DNA of 64,000 nt. It comes from Dyadobacter flavalbus. Lineage in GTDB: Bacteria; Bacteroidota; Bacteroidia; Cytophagales; Spirosomataceae. The stretch covers positions 682,001 through 746,000 of the forward strand of contig NZ_VBSN01000027.1 in assembly GCF_006149045.1 (NCBI RefSeq). Reading direction: 5' to 3'. The position numbers and the translations under genes are program-made. Positions within the stretch are counted from its first letter, which is position 1, and each line of letters begins with the position of its first letter. The notes under the pieces were generated by a model, which saw nothing but the letters and a program-made list of their open reading frames with translations, was not told the origin of the DNA and ran no database searches. Positions 9,821 to 18,697 of this stretch are shown piece by piece.

Positions 9821-9828
9821 TATCTTTA
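9821..9828 (+). promoter_or_regulatory. Putative -7 element for the ceramidase-like operon
   Basis: TATCTTTA matches seven of eight positions of the Bacteroidota TAnnTTTG box and lies 29 bp before ATG 9858. No convincing -33 element was identified. Confidence 0.4.
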
Positions 9829-9857
9829 CGTGAATAACCTTCCAGAGAAAAGTACAA

Positions 9858-11210
9858 ATGAAATTTGTTAAAATCCTTTTTATTGCAATTGGTTCAGTAA
9901 TTCTGCTTTTATTGCTCACTGTTGCCACCATGATCACAACCATGGACAGCACGCCTTACAGGGAAATGCCATACTATCGTCAATGGAAAAAGATTATTGG
10001 TCAGGTAAAACCTGATACTTCCGGCGCAAACAAGGAATTCAGGGCCGGATGGGCAAAAGTGAATATTACGCCGCCTTCACCGACACCGACAGCCGGATAC
10101 GGCAAAAGAAGAGGAAAAGTTTACACCAGCGTACATGATTCGGTATATGTAAGAGCCATCGTGATTGACAACGGTATTACAAAAGCAGCAATCGTCGCCG
10201 CCGACCTGCTGATTATTCCTCCGACTGTTATCAAATTGCTGCAATCCCGGCTCACGGAAAAGGAAATCCCGTTTGATCAGGTCTTTTTCGGCGCAACCCA
10301 CAGCCATAACAGCGTGGGCGGCTGGGGAACCGGGATTTCGTCCCTGTTTTTTTCAGGCAAATACGATCCCGAAACGGTTGAAAGGCTTGCTGATGCTTTT
10401 TATCAGGTCATTGTAAAGGCAAAAGCTGGAATGGAACCCGCGCAGCTTACTTACATGGAAGCCCTGGATTCGCTGGATATCCGGAACAGGCTTGTGGGCG
10501 AAGAAGGAGAAATAGATCCGGAAATCCGTTCGGCAGCTTTTGTGACAAAAAGTGGTAAAAAGGCCATTCTGAGTTCCTACGCGGCGCATTCCACAGTCCT
10601 GAATTCATCCAATATCGTTTTGTCGCGCGATTATCCGGGGATGCTCGTGGATTCCCTTGAAAAAGACCGGTATAATTTTGCAATGTACATGGCCGGCGCA
10701 GTAGGAAGCATGGGCCCGATAGAAAAAGGCAAGGACGATTTTGATGAAGTGAAAAACCAGGCATACGGCGTACAGCAGGCAATTCTTTCTGAAAATTCGG
10801 TAAAAGCAGAGGCGAAAGGTGCCGTTCTGGAAGCAGTGACCTTGCCGCTTCCGCTGCGCGAGCCTACGCCCCGGCTTACGATGAACATTGCTCTGCGTCC
10901 GTGGGCTTTCAAAAAAGCGTTCGGTGAATACCCCGTTTATGTAAAAGCATTGAGAATCGGAAATATGCTGATGGTCGGCATGCCCTGCGACTTCTCCGGC
11001 GAGCTTGTGGCCGGTCTGGATGCGTACGCGAAAACAAAAGGTCTCAATCTGATCGTAACCAGTTTCAACGGCGGGTACATCGGATACATTACGCACGACA
11101 AGTATTTTGACCGCGACCTGTATGAAACCAAAACCATGAACTGGTACGGGCCATATAACGGCGCTTATCTGCAGGAAGTAATTAAAGATATCATTGATAA
11201 ATTGTCCTGA
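9858..11210 (+). CDS. Membrane-anchored neutral/alkaline ceramidase-like protein
   Basis: Protein of 450 residues with an N-terminal hydrophobic anchor (LFIAIGSVILLLLLTVATMI). It is followed by the neutral/alkaline non-lysosomal ceramidase N-terminal domain: AGWAKVNITPPSP, TAGYGKRRGK, and the metal-site block FGATHSHNSVGGWG. It is shorter than full neutral ceramidases (about 650-750 residues) and lacks an obvious C-terminal Ig-like domain. True ceramide amidohydrolase activity is therefore uncertain; many bacterial relatives are uncharacterised. It is followed after 3 bp by a secreted Gfo/Idh protein, so the pair is probably translated from one message. Sphingolipids or sulfonolipids are present in many Bacteroidota, which makes a lipid substrate plausible but unproven. 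Confidence 0.82.
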   Translation: MKFVKILFIAIGSVILLLLLTVATMITTMDSTPYREMPYYRQWKKIIGQVKPDTSGANKEFRAGWAKVNITPPSPTPTAGYGKRRGKVYTSVHDSVYVRAIVIDNGITKAAIVAADLLIIPPTVIKLLQSRLTEKEIPFDQVFFGATHSHNSVGGWGTGISSLFFSGKYDPETVERLADAFYQVIVKAKAGMEPAQLTYMEALDSLDIRNRLVGEEGEIDPEIRSAAFVTKSGKKAILSSYAAHSTVLNSSNIVLSRDYPGMLVDSLEKDRYNFAMYMAGAVGSMGPIEKGKDDFDEVKNQAYGVQQAILSENSVKAEAKGAVLEAVTLPLPLREPTPRLTMNIALRPWAFKKAFGEYPVYVKALRIGNMLMVGMPCDFSGELVAGLDAYAKTKGLNLIVTSFNGGYIGYITHDKYFDRDLYETKTMNWYGPYNGAYLQEVIKDIIDKLS

Positions 11211-11213
11211 ATT

Positions 11214-12299
11214 ATGAAAACAGCATTGTTATTGTTTATGGGTTTGTTAAGTATAAGTACGATGGCCCAGTCGCCCGTCCGGCTTGCAGTGGCCGGCCTG
11301 AGCCATGGCCATGTAGGCTGGGTGTTCAACCGCGCCGATAAAAAAGACATTGAACTCGTCGGTATTTATGAGCCGAATCCTGAACTGGTAAATCTTTTTG
11401 CCGAAAAATACAAGCTGGATAAAAAACTGTTTTTCTCCGATCTCAATAAAATGCTGGATCAGACAAAGCCGGAAGCGGTTTCTGCATTTGGGGCGATAAA
11501 TGAACACATTACGATTGTCCGCGCCTGCGCACCCCGGAAAATTCATGTAATGGTGGAAAAACCTTTGGCCACCACTTTTTCGGATGCAAAGGAAATCCGG
11601 AAACTTGCGGAACAGAATGCCATTCAGGTGATGACGAATTACGAAACTTCCTGGTATGCAAGTAATCAGTACGTCAATGATCTGGTGCAGCAGGGAAAAC
11701 TGGGCGATATCAGGAAAGTAATGGTCAATGACGGTCATCAGGGACCAAAGGAAATCGGTGTTAGCAGGGAATTTTTTGAAATACTGACCGATCCGGTAAA
11801 GAACGGCGCAGGCGCATTGATCGATTTCGGGTGTTACGGCGCCAATCTGATGACATGGCTGCTGAAAGGGGAGCGCCCGGTTTCCGTAACGGCCGTTACG
11901 CATCAGAACAAGCCGGACATTTACAAGAACGTAGACGACGAAGCATCCATCATTTTACAGTACCCGAAAGCGCAATGCATCATTCAGGGCTCGTGGAACT
12001 GGTCTTTTGCAAGAAAGGATATGGAAGTTTACGGAAACAAAGGTTATGCTGTTGCCGTAAACCCGACGGTTGTAAGACAAAGGCTTAGTGAAAAATCGCC
12101 CGAAGAAACGATCAAGCTGGATCCGCGGCCTGCTCCTTATACCGATCCGTTTTCCGTTCTGGCCGACGTTGTTCAGGGGCGATTGAAGCTGGATCAAAAT
12201 GATCTGTACGGACTGCCGGTCAATGTTACAGTGGTTGAAATTCTGGAAGCAGCCAGGAATTCCGCAAAATCCGGCAAAACGGTTTTCCTGAGCAAATAA
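11214..12299 (+). CDS. Secreted Gfo/Idh/MocA family oxidoreductase
   Basis: NAD(P)-dependent oxidoreductase-like protein of 361 residues. A Sec signal peptide is visible (ALLLFMGLLSISTMAQ), placing it in the periplasm. The Rossmann region reads VRLAVAGLSHGHVGWVF, followed by the MVEKPLATTFSDAKEIRKLA block with the family's EKP motif. The C-terminal domain contains GAGALIDFGCYGANLMTWL. Most members are cytosolic; exported ones in Bacteroidota often use Tat, while this leader has no twin arginine, so cofactor acquisition is an open question. It starts 3 bp after the ceramidase-like gene. The substrate is unknown, with sugars or inositols typical for the family. Confidence 0.88.
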   Translation: MKTALLLFMGLLSISTMAQSPVRLAVAGLSHGHVGWVFNRADKKDIELVGIYEPNPELVNLFAEKYKLDKKLFFSDLNKMLDQTKPEAVSAFGAINEHITIVRACAPRKIHVMVEKPLATTFSDAKEIRKLAEQNAIQVMTNYETSWYASNQYVNDLVQQGKLGDIRKVMVNDGHQGPKEIGVSREFFEILTDPVKNGAGALIDFGCYGANLMTWLLKGERPVSVTAVTHQNKPDIYKNVDDEASIILQYPKAQCIIQGSWNWSFARKDMEVYGNKGYAVAVNPTVVRQRLSEKSPEETIKLDPRPAPYTDPFSVLADVVQGRLKLDQNDLYGLPVNVTVVEILEAARNSAKSGKTVFLSK

Positions 12300-12318
12300 C
12301 TTTACTGCCCTTTACTTC

Positions 12319-12894
12319 ATGAATATGGAACCTCGCTCCGTACGTTTTTCACAGACTACATTAACAGAACTGATGATTCCTTCCTATGCCAATTTCGGCG
12401 GGAAAATACATGGCGGAATCCTGCTTTCACTGATGGATAAAGTCGCTTATTCCTGTGCAGCGCGGCATGCAGGAAATTATTGCGTTACGGTTTCTGTGGA
12501 TGGCGTGGATTTTTTAGAGCCAGTTGAAGTAGGCGATCTGGTTTCGCTGCATGCATCGGTCAACTATGTCGGAAAAACTTCGCTGGTGATCGGAATACGG
12601 GTAATTGCTGAAAATGTGCGTACCGGCGTCCAGCGGCATACCAATACGTCCTACGTGACCATGGTTGCAAAAGGAAGTGACGACAAACCAACGGTTGTGC
12701 CGGAACTGCTGCTGGAAAATGAAGAGGACGCACGCCGGTTCCTGGAAGCAATCAAGCGGAGGGAGTTGAAGGAAACATACCGCAATGCCTTTGATAATGC
12801 AAAAACCAGGCTCGCAGTAAAAGAAAATCTGGATAAACTTTCCAGTCACAGGTGTGTGATCGGATGGGAAACAAAAAACAAAGACGTAAAATGA
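12319..12894 (+). CDS. Acyl-CoA thioesterase, hotdog fold (YciA/BACH type)
   Basis: Single-domain hotdog thioesterase of 191 residues, expected to hydrolyse acyl-CoA in the cytoplasm. Visible: TELMIPSYANFGGKIHGGILLSLMDKVAY with the conserved N-x-x-G-x-x-HGG signature, then the beta-rich VTVSVDGVDFLEPVEVGDLVSLHA and the NTSYVTMVA strand. The C-terminal 60 residues are charged and helical. The start may be ATG 12319 or ATG 12325. The stop overlaps the next start (ATGA at 12891-12894), indicating translational coupling with the DUF2141 gene. Chain-length preference cannot be judged. Confidence 0.9.
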   Translation: MNMEPRSVRFSQTTLTELMIPSYANFGGKIHGGILLSLMDKVAYSCAARHAGNYCVTVSVDGVDFLEPVEVGDLVSLHASVNYVGKTSLVIGIRVIAENVRTGVQRHTNTSYVTMVAKGSDDKPTVVPELLLENEEDARRFLEAIKRRELKETYRNAFDNAKTRLAVKENLDKLSSHRCVIGWETKNKDVK

Positions 12895-13310
12895 AACTAC
12901 TGATTTTATCTGTTCTGTACGCATTCCTGAATTTTGGATCAGCGCCCAAAACTACATTGAATGTAGAAATCACAAATGTAAAAAAGGCGAAAGGCAAGCT
13001 CTGGATCGGGATCTACAAGCCCAATGAGAAATTCGGCGGCGACAAACCGGGCATCTACAAGCTGATCGATGTTCAGTCTGCCGGAAATCAGAACGCTACT
13101 TTTGAGCTTGAACCCGGCCGGTACGCACTGGCCGTTTATCACGATCTGAACAACAACAATGAAATGGATAAAAATCTGGTCGGAATTCCAAAGGAGCCAT
13201 ACGGTTTCAGCAAAGACTTCCGTCCGAAATTCTCCGCACCGAAATTCACTGATTGTGCTTTTGATGTTCCTGCAGCCGGGCAAAAGATTTCGGTAAAAAT
13301 TACGGATTAA
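12891..13310 (+). CDS. DUF2141 domain secreted protein
   Basis: Secreted protein of 139 residues with a DUF2141 beta-sandwich. A short signal peptide is visible (LLILSVLYAFLNFGSA). The domain begins TTLNVEITNVKKAKGKLWIGIY and contains the family core ALAVYHDLNNNNEMDKNLVGIP with PYGFSKD. ATG 12891 overlaps the thioesterase stop. An upstream in-frame ATG at 12852 would place a basic extension in front of the signal peptide and is rejected. Function unknown. A clear terminator follows. Confidence 0.88.
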   Translation: MKLLILSVLYAFLNFGSAPKTTLNVEITNVKKAKGKLWIGIYKPNEKFGGDKPGIYKLIDVQSAGNQNATFELEPGRYALAVYHDLNNNNEMDKNLVGIPKEPYGFSKDFRPKFSAPKFTDCAFDVPAAGQKISVKITD

Positions 13311-13320
13311 CAACGTTTAT

Positions 13321-13353
13321 AGCCACAGCCAAAATCAACGGCTGTGGCTTTTT
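13321..13353 (+). terminator. Terminator after the DUF2141 gene
   Basis: Perfect 10-bp stem AGCCACAGCC (13321-13330) and GGCTGTGGCT (13340-13349) with a 9-nt loop and five T. It separates the + strand operon from the convergent HerA-like gene. Confidence 0.85.
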
Positions 13354-13358
13354 ATCTG

Positions 13359-14918
13359 TTAAAACCCGAACAAGCCACCGCCTGTTTTCCTGGTTCTTGA
13401 AGTGGATTTGCCAAACAGCATTCCGAAGACGCCTCTGACAACTTCCCGGCCGATTTGCTTGGCCAACGGCGATGATAATGCTTCTGAAACAACGCTTTTT
13501 TCTTCTTTCTCTCTTCTGGGAGCAGGTTTTCTTTCCTCTTTGCTGACAACCTCCGTTCTGGCATGTTCTTCCATTCTTCGGGTCAGTATTTCATAAGCAC
13601 TTTCAGGATCGACAGGATCTTTGTATTTGGCGTATAGGCTTGACTGTCTGACATGATTTTCGTAATCTGCCTGCGACATCGGACCCATGACAGACGTTGG
13701 CGGCAGCAAGTGCGTGGCAGCAACTTCCGTCGGGATTCCTTTATCGTTCAAAACCGTGATCAATGCCTGGCCGATTCCGAGCGTCGTAAGCATCTGGTCA
13801 ATTTCATAGAAGCTGGATTTCGGATAGGTTTTCACCGTTTGTTTCAAGGCATCTGCATCCTGCGGTGTAAATGACCTTAGCACGTGCTGGACACGGTTTC
13901 CAAGCTGGGAAAGTACCGAAACGGGAATATCCTGCGCCATTTGAGTGCAAAAGAAAATGCCGACGCCTTTTGACCGGATCAATCTTACAACCTGTTCGAT
14001 TTGGTCCATAAATGCTTTGGGAGCACCTTTGAAAAGCAAGTGTGCTTCATCGAGAAAAAATACGAGTTTCGGTTTGTCCAGATCGCCGGCTTCCGGCAGT
14101 TTCTGATACAACTCGGCAAGCAGGCTGAGCATGAAGGTGGAGAACAAGGCCGGCTTGTCCTGAACATCCGAAATATTGAGCAGACTGATTACGCCCTGTC
14201 CGTCCACCCGATCGATCAGGTCGGTAATTTCAAAAGATTTTTCCCCGAATATGGTTCCGACACCCTGTTGTTCCAGCGCAACGATTTTTCTTAGAATCGT
14301 ACCCGCAGTGGAAGATGAAATGCTTCCGTAATCCGCCTTGATTTCTGCCGCGCCCGGCCCTTCTGCCAGATAATTAAGTACTTTTTTGAGGTCATTCAGA
14401 TCAACCATCGGCAGATCCTTGTCGTCGGCATATTTAAAAAGAACCGACAAAACACCCGACTGCGTTTCGTTCAGCTCGAATATTTTAGACAGCAATACCG
14501 GACCGAATTCCAGAATAGTGGCACGCATCTGCGCACCTTTCTGGCCGCTCAGTGAATAAAGTTCGACCGGATAGCCCTTTGGTTCAAAGGAAGTTCCGAG
14601 TATTTCCGAGCGTTCCTGCATCGCAGCATTGGCTGTTCCCGGCTGCGCAATTCCGGACAAATCCCCTTTTATATCCGACATGAAAACGGGTACGCCCGCC
14701 GCAGAAAGCTGTTCGGCAAGCAACTGCAGTGTGCGGGTTTTTCCGGAGCCGGTGGCGCCTGCAACGAGCCCGTGCCTGTTCATCATCCGCAAAGGCAGGT
14801 TTACACGCGCTTCGGTTAATATTTCACCATCCAGAATCGCAGACCCCAAATGGATAACGGGCTTGTCTGTTTTGTACGATTTCTGAATGGCTGCAATAAA
14901 TTGTTCTTTTTTTGACAC
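13359..14918 (-). CDS. HerA-like helicase/ATPase (DUF853 family)
   Basis: P-loop ATPase of 519 residues of the HerA/FtsK superclass, DUF853 family. The Walker A motif GATGSGKT is at residues 54-61, after an N-terminal barrel-like segment (VIHLGSAILDGEIL). Walker B is in LVFFLDEAHLLF, and a downstream arginine-containing block GVGIFFCTQMAQDIP corresponds to sensor motifs. The C-terminus is charged and ends in a Gly-rich tail (GRVRGVFGMLF-like region, then TGGGLFGF). DNA translocation is the usual inference for the superfamily, yet members of DUF853 are poorly characterised. It stands alone, convergent with the DUF2141 gene, with a 218-bp gap to the next gene in which I see no clear element. 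Confidence 0.88.
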   Translation of the reverse strand: MSKKEQFIAAIQKSYKTDKPVIHLGSAILDGEILTEARVNLPLRMMNRHGLVAGATGSGKTRTLQLLAEQLSAAGVPVFMSDIKGDLSGIAQPGTANAAMQERSEILGTSFEPKGYPVELYSLSGQKGAQMRATILEFGPVLLSKIFELNETQSGVLSVLFKYADDKDLPMVDLNDLKKVLNYLAEGPGAAEIKADYGSISSSTAGTILRKIVALEQQGVGTIFGEKSFEITDLIDRVDGQGVISLLNISDVQDKPALFSTFMLSLLAELYQKLPEAGDLDKPKLVFFLDEAHLLFKGAPKAFMDQIEQVVRLIRSKGVGIFFCTQMAQDIPVSVLSQLGNRVQHVLRSFTPQDADALKQTVKTYPKSSFYEIDQMLTTLGIGQALITVLNDKGIPTEVAATHLLPPTSVMGPMSQADYENHVRQSSLYAKYKDPVDPESAYEILTRRMEEHARTEVVSKEERKPAPRREKEEKSVVSEALSSPLAKQIGREVVRGVFGMLFGKSTSRTRKTGGGLFGF

Positions 14919-15136
14919 AGAATAACGGGTTATGATTTAAGACCTGTTAATTTACAAAAATTAACCTTTTCAGAAAGGCCCGAAGCATTTCACCGGAAAA
15001 TACCGGAATTATAATCTTTTGTGAACTTATATTACTTTTCGCATATCCTTGTATTTGCAGAATTTTATTAGGTATTTTGAATTGACTGCTTAGTAATTAT
15101 TTTGATTAATCATTTTAAAGATATTACCTTTTATTT

Positions 15137-16156
15137 ATGCTTAGCCGAGTTGCCAATTCAATTTACTGGATGAATCGTTACATGGAACGGGCTGAAAACT
15201 ATGCCCGTTTCGTAGGAGTCAATTTTAATCTTGCGTTGGATCTTCCTCCGGATGTAGACGAGCAATGGGAACCGCTTTTGATTGCAACTGCCGATCATTT
15301 CCTTTTTTACAAATATTACGAAAAGCCGACCAAGGAAGATGTTATCCATTTCATGACATTTGACAAGCGGAATCCCAATTCCATTATAAGCTGCCTGTAT
15401 GAAGCCCGGGAAAACGCCCGCACGATACGCGAGACCATTTCCAAGGAAATGTGGGAAAGCATCAATACTTTTTACCTTTCGATACGCGGAACTTCACCGG
15501 ATCATTTCCGGAATATGGACCATATGCAATCCTACTTTACGGACATCCGTAAAAACTGCCAGCTTTTTCACGGTGTTGTGGATGCTTCCATTACACGCAA
15601 CGAAGCATGGCATTTTGGCCGGCTCGGAAGGCATATCGAGCGTGCAGACAAATGTTCGCGCTTTCTCGATGTCAAATATTTTACGCTTCTTCAGGATTCC
15701 GGCACTTCGGGTTCCACGCTGGACCTGATGCTATGGACGGCCGTACTGAAATCGGTGAGTGCATATAATATGTACAGGCAAACGCACAGAGCATTGACGC
15801 CCATGAACATCGTGGCATTTCTGATTCTGGACAAGCTGTTTCCAAGATCCATTGCCTATTGTGTACGGCAGGCGGAGCTTTCCTTGTATGCCATTGCAGG
15901 CTCTATTCCCGAACGCGGCCATACCAATCCGGCGGAACGTGCACTAAGCAAAATCAGGAGCGAACTGGAATTTACGGATGTGGAAGATGTGTTCAAAATG
16001 GGCCTGCACGAATATCTGGATCAGTTTCAGGTAAAAAATAATGAAGTGGACAATGCGATTTTTGACATGTACTTCGGCCTGGATACCGGACAATCGCAAA
16101 GCCAGTCAATGGGGCAATCTTCTTCGGGACAGTTCAGGACACAATGGATGAATTAA
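15137..16156 (+). CDS. Alpha-E domain-containing protein
   Basis: All-helical protein of 339 residues with the alpha-E (DUF403) domain. It opens LSRVANSIYWMNRYMERAENYAR and carries WEPLLIATAD, ARENARTIRETIS and LGRHIERADKCSRFLD, all family blocks. The C-terminal tail is Gln/Ser-rich. It is followed after 62 bp by a transglutaminase-like gene, a conserved pairing. In many bacteria a circularly permuted ATP-grasp gene precedes alpha-E and the three are thought to make a peptide or peptide-like tag. That gene is not in this window. Cytoplasmic; molecular function unknown. Confidence 0.92.
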   Translation: MLSRVANSIYWMNRYMERAENYARFVGVNFNLALDLPPDVDEQWEPLLIATADHFLFYKYYEKPTKEDVIHFMTFDKRNPNSIISCLYEARENARTIRETISKEMWESINTFYLSIRGTSPDHFRNMDHMQSYFTDIRKNCQLFHGVVDASITRNEAWHFGRLGRHIERADKCSRFLDVKYFTLLQDSGTSGSTLDLMLWTAVLKSVSAYNMYRQTHRALTPMNIVAFLILDKLFPRSIAYCVRQAELSLYAIAGSIPERGHTNPAERALSKIRSELEFTDVEDVFKMGLHEYLDQFQVKNNEVDNAIFDMYFGLDTGQSQSQSMGQSSSGQFRTQWMN

Positions 16157-16218
16157 TGGTAAGACAATCGTTTTTCAGTTCCTGCCAGATTCATATCGTT
16201 TATTGTAAATAAAAATTT

Positions 16219-17061
16219 ATGGATCTGAAAGTCCGGCATTCCCTCGAATATCAGTACGATTCCCCGGTTGTACTGAAAACGCATGTACTTTATCTTTATC
16301 CGAGGTCCTATCCGCATCAGCGATTGCTGGAATATACCCTGCATATTGATCCGTTGCCTTCCAAAACCGTAAAGAATGTGGATGCCGAAGGGAATATTCA
16401 GCATCTTGTCTATTTTTTTAACCAGCCTTGCAGCCGTTTGATGGTGGAAGCTGAAATGACGGTTCGTTCGGAGCCTGTCAATGTTTTTGACTTTGTCCTG
16501 TTTCCTTTCGAGACAAGCAGGATTCCTTTTCTTTACGATAACAGCACCTTCAAATATCTGATTCCTTATCTTGATAAAAGCGACCTGACTGCTCAGGTTG
16601 AAACCTTTGCAAGCGAAATTGCCGATCAGGTCAATGGGCAGACCATACCGTTTCTTGTAGAACTCAGCAAGTATATCAGTTCCGGGTTTACATACCGGAA
16701 TCGTGAATTCGGAAGTGCTTATTCGCCGGATGAAACGCTGAACAGTCGTAGCGGTTCGTGCCGGGAATTTGCCCGGTTGTACATTAGTGCTTGCAGAAGT
16801 GCCGGCATTGCAGCAAGATTTGTAAGCGGTTATTTGTACGGAAATCCTCAGCAGGCACATGAATTGCATGCATGGGCGGAAGTATATTTGCCCGGCGCAG
16901 GATGGCGGGGTTTTGATCCGACAGAAGGCAAGTCCGTAGTAAACAGGCATATAAGTATGGGAGCTTCGGCGGATTTTGACAAGCTGGCACCGGTAATGGG
17001 TTCTTTTCTCGGTTACTCGGGCTCCGGTTTGCTGACAAACGTAAGTATAGAGCTGCTTTGA
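16219..17061 (+). CDS. Transglutaminase family protein, alpha-E partner
   Basis: Protein of 280 residues. An N-terminal beta domain (KVRHSLEYQYDSPVVLKTHV, with LYPRSYPHQ) precedes the transglutaminase-like core. Catalytic residues: Cys in SRSGSCREFARLYISACR, His in ELHAWAEVYLPGAGW, and Asp in GFDPTEG. No signal peptide. It belongs to the subfamily that accompanies alpha-E proteins, and it is more similar in layout to those than to the copy at 8171-8977. By association it may process a product made by the alpha-E/ATP-grasp machinery (inference). Confidence 0.92.
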   Translation: MDLKVRHSLEYQYDSPVVLKTHVLYLYPRSYPHQRLLEYTLHIDPLPSKTVKNVDAEGNIQHLVYFFNQPCSRLMVEAEMTVRSEPVNVFDFVLFPFETSRIPFLYDNSTFKYLIPYLDKSDLTAQVETFASEIADQVNGQTIPFLVELSKYISSGFTYRNREFGSAYSPDETLNSRSGSCREFARLYISACRSAGIAARFVSGYLYGNPQQAHELHAWAEVYLPGAGWRGFDPTEGKSVVNRHISMGASADFDKLAPVMGSFLGYSGSGLLTNVSIELL

Positions 17062-17133
17062 CCGGCAGAAAATACACAAATCCGAATGTTGTTTTTGTTT
17101 GAAGAAAAACCGGCAGCAGAGAGGGAAATTTAG

Positions 17134-17141
17134 TATTTTTG
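17134..17141 (+). promoter_or_regulatory. -7 promoter element (TATTTTTG) for glmM
   Basis: Exact match to the Bacteroidota TAnnTTTG consensus, 29 bp before the GTG start at 17171. It supports the short leader and the use of GTG as start. No good -33 TTG at the usual distance. Confidence 0.65.
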
Positions 17142-17170
17142 CAACCAAACAAAAAGAGGAATTCTAGATC

Positions 17171-18574
17171 GTGACATTAATCAAATCTATCTCAGGAATC
17201 AGAGGTATTGTGGGTGGAAAATCGGGTGAGGCGCTGACTCCGATTGATGTTGTTAAATTTTCAGCGGCATACGGAACCTGGCTCAGACGTACCAATCCAC
17301 AAAATACAAAAGTGGTGATCGGAAGAGATGCAAGGTTATCGGGTGAAATGATCAGCCGGCTGGTAGCAGGTACATTGCAGGGCGTTGGACTGCATGTTAT
17401 AGACCTTGGTCTTTCTACTACGCCAACTGTGGAAATCGCAGTAATTGCAGAAGCAGCAGCAGGCGGGATCATCCTTACAGCAAGTCACAACCCTATTCAG
17501 TGGAATGCGCTTAAACTTCTGAACCACGACGGCGAATTCATTTCAGAGTCCGAAGGAGAAGAAGTTCTGAGAATTGCAGATCACGAAGATTTTGCGTTTG
17601 CAGATGTCAAAAAGCTGGGAAGCTACAGTTCAGATGATTCCTATCTTCAGAAGCATCTGAATCAGGTGCTTGCCCTTCCTTTGGTAGATGTTGACGCGAT
17701 CAGAAATGCTAATTTTCGTATTGTTGTGGATGCCGTAAATTCTACAGGCGGAATCATCGTACCCATGCTGCTTGAAGCACTTGGTGTTTCTCCGAAAAAT
17801 ATAAAAAAGCTTAACTGCGAACCGACCGGGAATTTTGCCCATAATCCCGAACCGCTTCCGGAACATCTCCGTGAAATCAGTAAAGAATTAAAAGACGGCT
17901 CGTATAACCTCGGTATTGTTGTGGACCCGGATGTTGACCGACTTGCGCTGATGTGTGAAGACGGAAGCCCTTTTGGCGAGGAATATACACTTGTGGCAGT
18001 AGCCGATTACGTACTTAAAAATACGCCCGGCAATACGGTCTCCAACCTGTCTTCCACAGCTGCATTGAAGGACGTTACCCTAAAAGCCGGCGGGAAATAC
18101 TTTGCTTCTGCAGTTGGTGAAGTCAATGTGGTGAATGCGATGAAGGAAAACAATGCCATCATCGGCGGAGAAGGAAACGGCGGCGTCATTTATCCTGAAA
18201 GCCATTACGGAAGGGATGCGTTGGTGGGAATTGCATTGTTCCTTTCTCATCTGGCCAAATTCGGAAAAACTGCTTCTGTGCTGCGCAGGTCTTATCCCAA
18301 TTACTATATTTCAAAAAATAAAATTGAACTCACGCCTGAAATCAACGTTGATAACATATTGAGCCGCATTCAGGCGAGGTATTCCAAACAACCGCTGAAT
18401 ACGATTGATGGCGTGCGTATTGAGTTTGACCGGGAATGGGTACATTTACGAAAATCCAATACAGAGCCGATCATCCGGATATATTCCGAATCGGAAACGC
18501 AGACAACCGCTACGAACCTTGCCAATAAGATTATTTCTGACATCAAGGAAATTATTTCGGAACCCAAGAATTAA
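17171..18574 (+). CDS. glmM: Phosphoglucosamine mutase
   Basis: Alpha-D-phosphohexomutase of 467 residues. The best fit is GlmM, which converts glucosamine-6-phosphate to glucosamine-1-phosphate for UDP-GlcNAc and cell-wall synthesis. Features in order: SISGIRGIVGG at the N-terminus, the phosphoserine loop TASHNPIQWN with Ser105, the metal loop VVDPDVDRLAL, the sugar loop GEGNGGVIYPE, and the C-terminal phosphate loop RKSNTEPIIRIY. The substitution TASHNP followed by IQWN is characteristic of the Bacteroidota version. The start is GTG 17171, since no ATG lies nearby in frame and a consensus promoter sits 29 bp upstream. Activity on phosphomannose or phosphoglucose cannot be excluded. Confidence 0.88.
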   Translation: MTLIKSISGIRGIVGGKSGEALTPIDVVKFSAAYGTWLRRTNPQNTKVVIGRDARLSGEMISRLVAGTLQGVGLHVIDLGLSTTPTVEIAVIAEAAAGGIILTASHNPIQWNALKLLNHDGEFISESEGEEVLRIADHEDFAFADVKKLGSYSSDDSYLQKHLNQVLALPLVDVDAIRNANFRIVVDAVNSTGGIIVPMLLEALGVSPKNIKKLNCEPTGNFAHNPEPLPEHLREISKELKDGSYNLGIVVDPDVDRLALMCEDGSPFGEEYTLVAVADYVLKNTPGNTVSNLSSTAALKDVTLKAGGKYFASAVGEVNVVNAMKENNAIIGGEGNGGVIYPESHYGRDALVGIALFLSHLAKFGKTASVLRRSYPNYYISKNKIELTPEINVDNILSRIQARYSKQPLNTIDGVRIEFDREWVHLRKSNTEPIIRIYSESETQTTATNLANKIISDIKEIISEPKN

Positions 18575-18614
18575 CAGCAATCCGGTTTGATGATCGCATA
18601 TTGCAAAAATACCT

Positions 18615-18638
18615 TCACCCGTTCCGCGGGTGATTTTT
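18615..18638 (+). terminator. Terminator after glmM
   Basis: TCACCCG (18615-18621) and CGGGTGA (18627-18633) form a 7-bp stem with a 5-nt loop, followed by five T. Confidence 0.8.
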
Positions 18639-18697
18639 GTTAAAATGAAGTTAGACTTTGGTTTCATGCCCTTGTTTAACTTATTAAATTATTGAGT

